7,742 nt of DNA from Solirubrobacterales bacterium (GTDB lineage: Bacteria > Actinomycetota > Thermoleophilia > Solirubrobacterales > 70-9). The number at the start of each line of letters is the position of its first letter. The stretch's first letter is position 1. Of the stretch, positions 6,844 through 7,742 are shown in pieces. The notes beneath the pieces were generated by a model, which saw only the letters and a list, made by a program, of their open reading frames with translations, was not told where the DNA came from and ran no database searches. Position numbers and translations under genes: made by a program. Location: contig JASLJO010000135.1 in NCBI GenBank assembly GCA_030152505.1, forward strand, positions 1-7,742, read 5' to 3'.

Positions 6844-7060
6844 TTCGCGGAGCCGGCTTGTGAAGCGGAATTCCGACTTTCGCTGGTCACTCGGATGGTG
6901 CGAGATTGCCGTTGGGGCAAGCCCTGGGGCAAGGTGAGGTCTGAGAGAGGCTGATTCAAGCCTTGCGCTGGGCCCTCAGTCCACCTAAGTTCGGCGCGAG
7001 GGAGGTCCTGTTCGGCACGGTCGTCGCGGAGGGCCTCGATATGACCACATAGAGCGGCGA

Positions 7061-7086
7061 CCCGCCGCGCTTGTGACGCGAGCGGG
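7061..7086 (+). promoter_or_regulatory. Stable GC hairpin upstream of the winged-helix gene
   Basis: CCCGCCGCG (7061-7069) pairs with CGCG plus GCGGG (7077-7080 and 7082-7086). This makes a 9-bp stem, all G-C pairs, with one bulged A (7081) and a 7-nt loop CTTGTGA. No T-run follows, so it is not a standard terminator. It lies 12 nt before the Shine-Dalgarno of the next gene and may be a leader structure or an operator. Confidence 0.45.
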
Positions 7087-7098
7087 CCGCCTGACCAC

Positions 7099-7105
7099 AA
7101 GGAGG
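7099..7105 (+). promoter_or_regulatory. Strong Shine-Dalgarno, possibly self-paired
   Basis: AAGGAGG is a full Shine-Dalgarno match, 11 nt before the ATG at 7117, and is the only strong one in the window. Its AGGAG (7100-7104) is complementary to CTCCT (7111-7115) across a 6-nt loop GCAGAG, so the site could be hidden in a small hairpin next to the start codon. Confidence 0.65.
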
Positions 7106-7116
7106 CAGAGCTCCTC

Positions 7117-7419
7117 ATGGCTGATGAGAACCCTACGGATTGCGCGGAGCGCAATCCCCTCACCCCCGCCGAGAAAGACGCCGAGGCCGAGTTCGTCGTC
7201 CTCTCGTTTCTGCTCGACGAGCACCCGGCCCAGCTGACGATCCCCGAGGTATCGCGGGCGCTGAACGCGGTCCCCGACAGCTTCCGGGCCAGCGACGCCG
7301 TCGAGCGGGCGATCCGCGAACTGGACGGCGCGGGTCTCTTGCATTGCAAGGGTGGCTTCGCCATCCCGACCCGAGCGGCTCTCTACGCCGCCCGACTTTG
7401 GAACGCCTATGGGGTCTGA
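7117..7419 (+). CDS. Small winged-helix-like protein of unknown function
   Basis: A 100-residue protein that I do not recognise by name. After an acidic, polar N-terminus (1-24) comes a compact alpha/beta pattern resembling a winged helix. EAEFVVLSFLLDEHP (23-37) would be helix 1, LTIPEVSRALN helix 2, and SDAVERAIRELDGAGLLHCK a recognition-type helix running into the wing, followed by GGFAIPTRAALYAARL. The 'xxAIRELDGAGLLHxxGGFxxPTRAA' layout is typical of DNA-binding winged helices that end in a short beta hairpin, so a regulatory role is inferred. There are no membrane segments and no signal peptide. The start is fixed by a full Shine-Dalgarno. The last 11 bp overlap the following XRE gene, so the two are probably co-expressed and may act together. 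Confidence 0.75.
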   Translation: MADENPTDCAERNPLTPAEKDAEAEFVVLSFLLDEHPAQLTIPEVSRALNAVPDSFRASDAVERAIRELDGAGLLHCKGGFAIPTRAALYAARLWNAYGV

Positions 7420-7742
7420 CCGGGAGGTCGCGCGGCTGTTTGGCCAAAACCTCCGCAAGGCACGCAAGCGAGCCGGCCTCTCCCAGGAAGAGGTCGGCTT
7501 TCGCGCCACGCTTCATCGCACCGAGGTGGGCCTGTTGGAGCGCGGCGCGCGGATGCCGCGCATCGACACCCTGGTCAAGGTCGCAGCGGCCGTAGGCGTG
7601 CGGATCGACTGCGCGCTTCTCGCCGGCATCACCTGGAACAGCGGCAATGTCAGATCCGAGGCGGGGGAATTTGCGTTCGCAGATCGAAGAGAGGCCCTTG
7701 ATCGCTGTGCGGCGGCGAAGCGGTCCACTACCCAATCGAATA
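7409..7742 (+). CDS. XRE-family helix-turn-helix regulator, 3'-truncated by the window edge
   Basis: An ATG at 7409 opens a frame with no stop up to the window end (111 codons visible). The protein begins MGSDREVARLFGQNLRKARK and continues with RAGLSQEEVGFRATLHRTEV, LLERGARMPRIDTLVKVAAA and VGVRIDCALLAGITW. This is a clear Xre/Cro-type five-helix domain over residues 8-72: LSQEEVG is helix 2, RTEVGLLERG the recognition helix and turn, and MPRIDTLVKVAAAVGV helices 4-5. The tail after W73 is polar and incomplete; the full protein is probably only slightly longer. The start overlaps the winged-helix gene by 11 bp, and no good Shine-Dalgarno is visible, consistent with translational coupling. Codon use in the tail (AGA, AAT, TTT, GGG) is less GC-biased than in the metabolic genes, a weak hint of transfer. 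Its target is unknown; self-regulation is common in the family. Confidence 0.88.
   Translation, partial: MGSDREVARLFGQNLRKARKRAGLSQEEVGFRATLHRTEVGLLERGARMPRIDTLVKVAAAVGVRIDCALLAGITWNSGNVRSEAGEFAFADRREALDRCAAAKRSTTQSN

Larger units (their letters stand above)
6844..7116. other. Gene-free stretch between tRNA-Arg and the winged-helix gene
   Basis: I find no convincing gene on either strand. It holds a 10-bp perfect palindrome CGGAATTCCG (6866-6875). It also has a 9-bp direct repeat TGGGGCAAG at 6913-6921 and 6925-6933, 12 bp apart. A strong GC hairpin (7061-7086) and a ribosome binding site (7099-7105) lie at its right end. The frame from 6844 stays open to a TGA at 6952-6954 and reads ...CRWGKPWGKVRSERG, without a start codon in a sensible place. 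The short repeated W-G-K reminds me of some integrase tails, but this is too little to call a relic. Confidence 0.5.

Noticed and set aside
6844..6954. Integrase tail relic in the frame after tRNA-Arg
   Set aside because: Only a WGK..WGK resemblance with no catalytic motif and no start. It is kept as a remark under the integration finding, not as a pseudogene.
6657..7364. 235-aa minus-strand ORF with RIRTCDLRFRRPTLYPTELR
   Set aside because: That peptide is the well-known artefact of translating a tRNA gene in antisense. The rest is the shadow of the crotonase end and the winged-helix gene.
6985..7509. 174-aa minus-strand ORF opposite the winged-helix/XRE pair
   Set aside because: The plus strand has a strong ribosome binding site, a winged-helix pattern and an unmistakable XRE domain.
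1..7742. CRISPR arrays, insertion sequences, rRNA, riboswitches
   Set aside because: I saw no spaced direct repeats of CRISPR length, terminal inverted repeats with a transposase, rRNA or recognisable riboswitch core.

Overview
The window is very GC-rich, with GATC/CGAT-rich codons, GTG starts, few Shine-Dalgarno sequences and two tRNA genes without an encoded CCA. Together with the protein families present, this suggests a high-GC Actinomycetota chromosome. Thermoleophilia (Solirubrobacterales-like) is my best guess, inferred from general familiarity with such proteins and not from any search.

Layout. Positions 1-1116 (+) hold the C-terminal 371 residues of a sugar-lactone oxidase (D-arabinono-/L-gulono-1,4-lactone oxidase family), cut by the left edge. 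It converges on a PLP-dependent alanine-racemase-fold 'amino acid deaminase/aldolase' (1162-2367, -), and a terminator-like hairpin sits between them. Upstream of that gene on the minus strand lie tRNA-Ser(GCU) (2403-2491) and a cytochrome P450 (2536-4020). The P450 is divergent from pyruvate kinase (4028-5440, +), with only 7 bp between the two annotated start codons. Next come a hotdog-fold thioesterase-like protein (5469-5936) and an enoyl-CoA hydratase/isomerase family protein (5933-6709), joined by an ATGA overlap and probably one acyl-CoA operon. Then follow tRNA-Arg(ACG) (6770-6843), a 273-bp gap with hairpins and short repeats, a small winged-helix-like protein (7117-7419), and an overlapping XRE-type helix-turn-helix regulator (7409 to the right edge, incomplete).

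Reading of the whole. Most of the window is ordinary core and secondary metabolism: glycolysis, acyl-CoA handling, a monooxygenase, and amino-acid and sugar-lactone chemistry. I see no CRISPR array, insertion sequence, recognisable integrase or obvious new multi-gene system. The least explained part is the right end, 6844-7742. There a tRNA-Arg gene is followed by structured non-coding DNA and a pair of small DNA-binding-type proteins. The first of these has the only strong ribosome binding site in the window, inside a possible hairpin. Other points worth a look are the crowded P450/pyk divergent start region with a near-palindrome, several start codons that look leaderless, and changed active-site loops in the crotonase and the aldolase-like protein.
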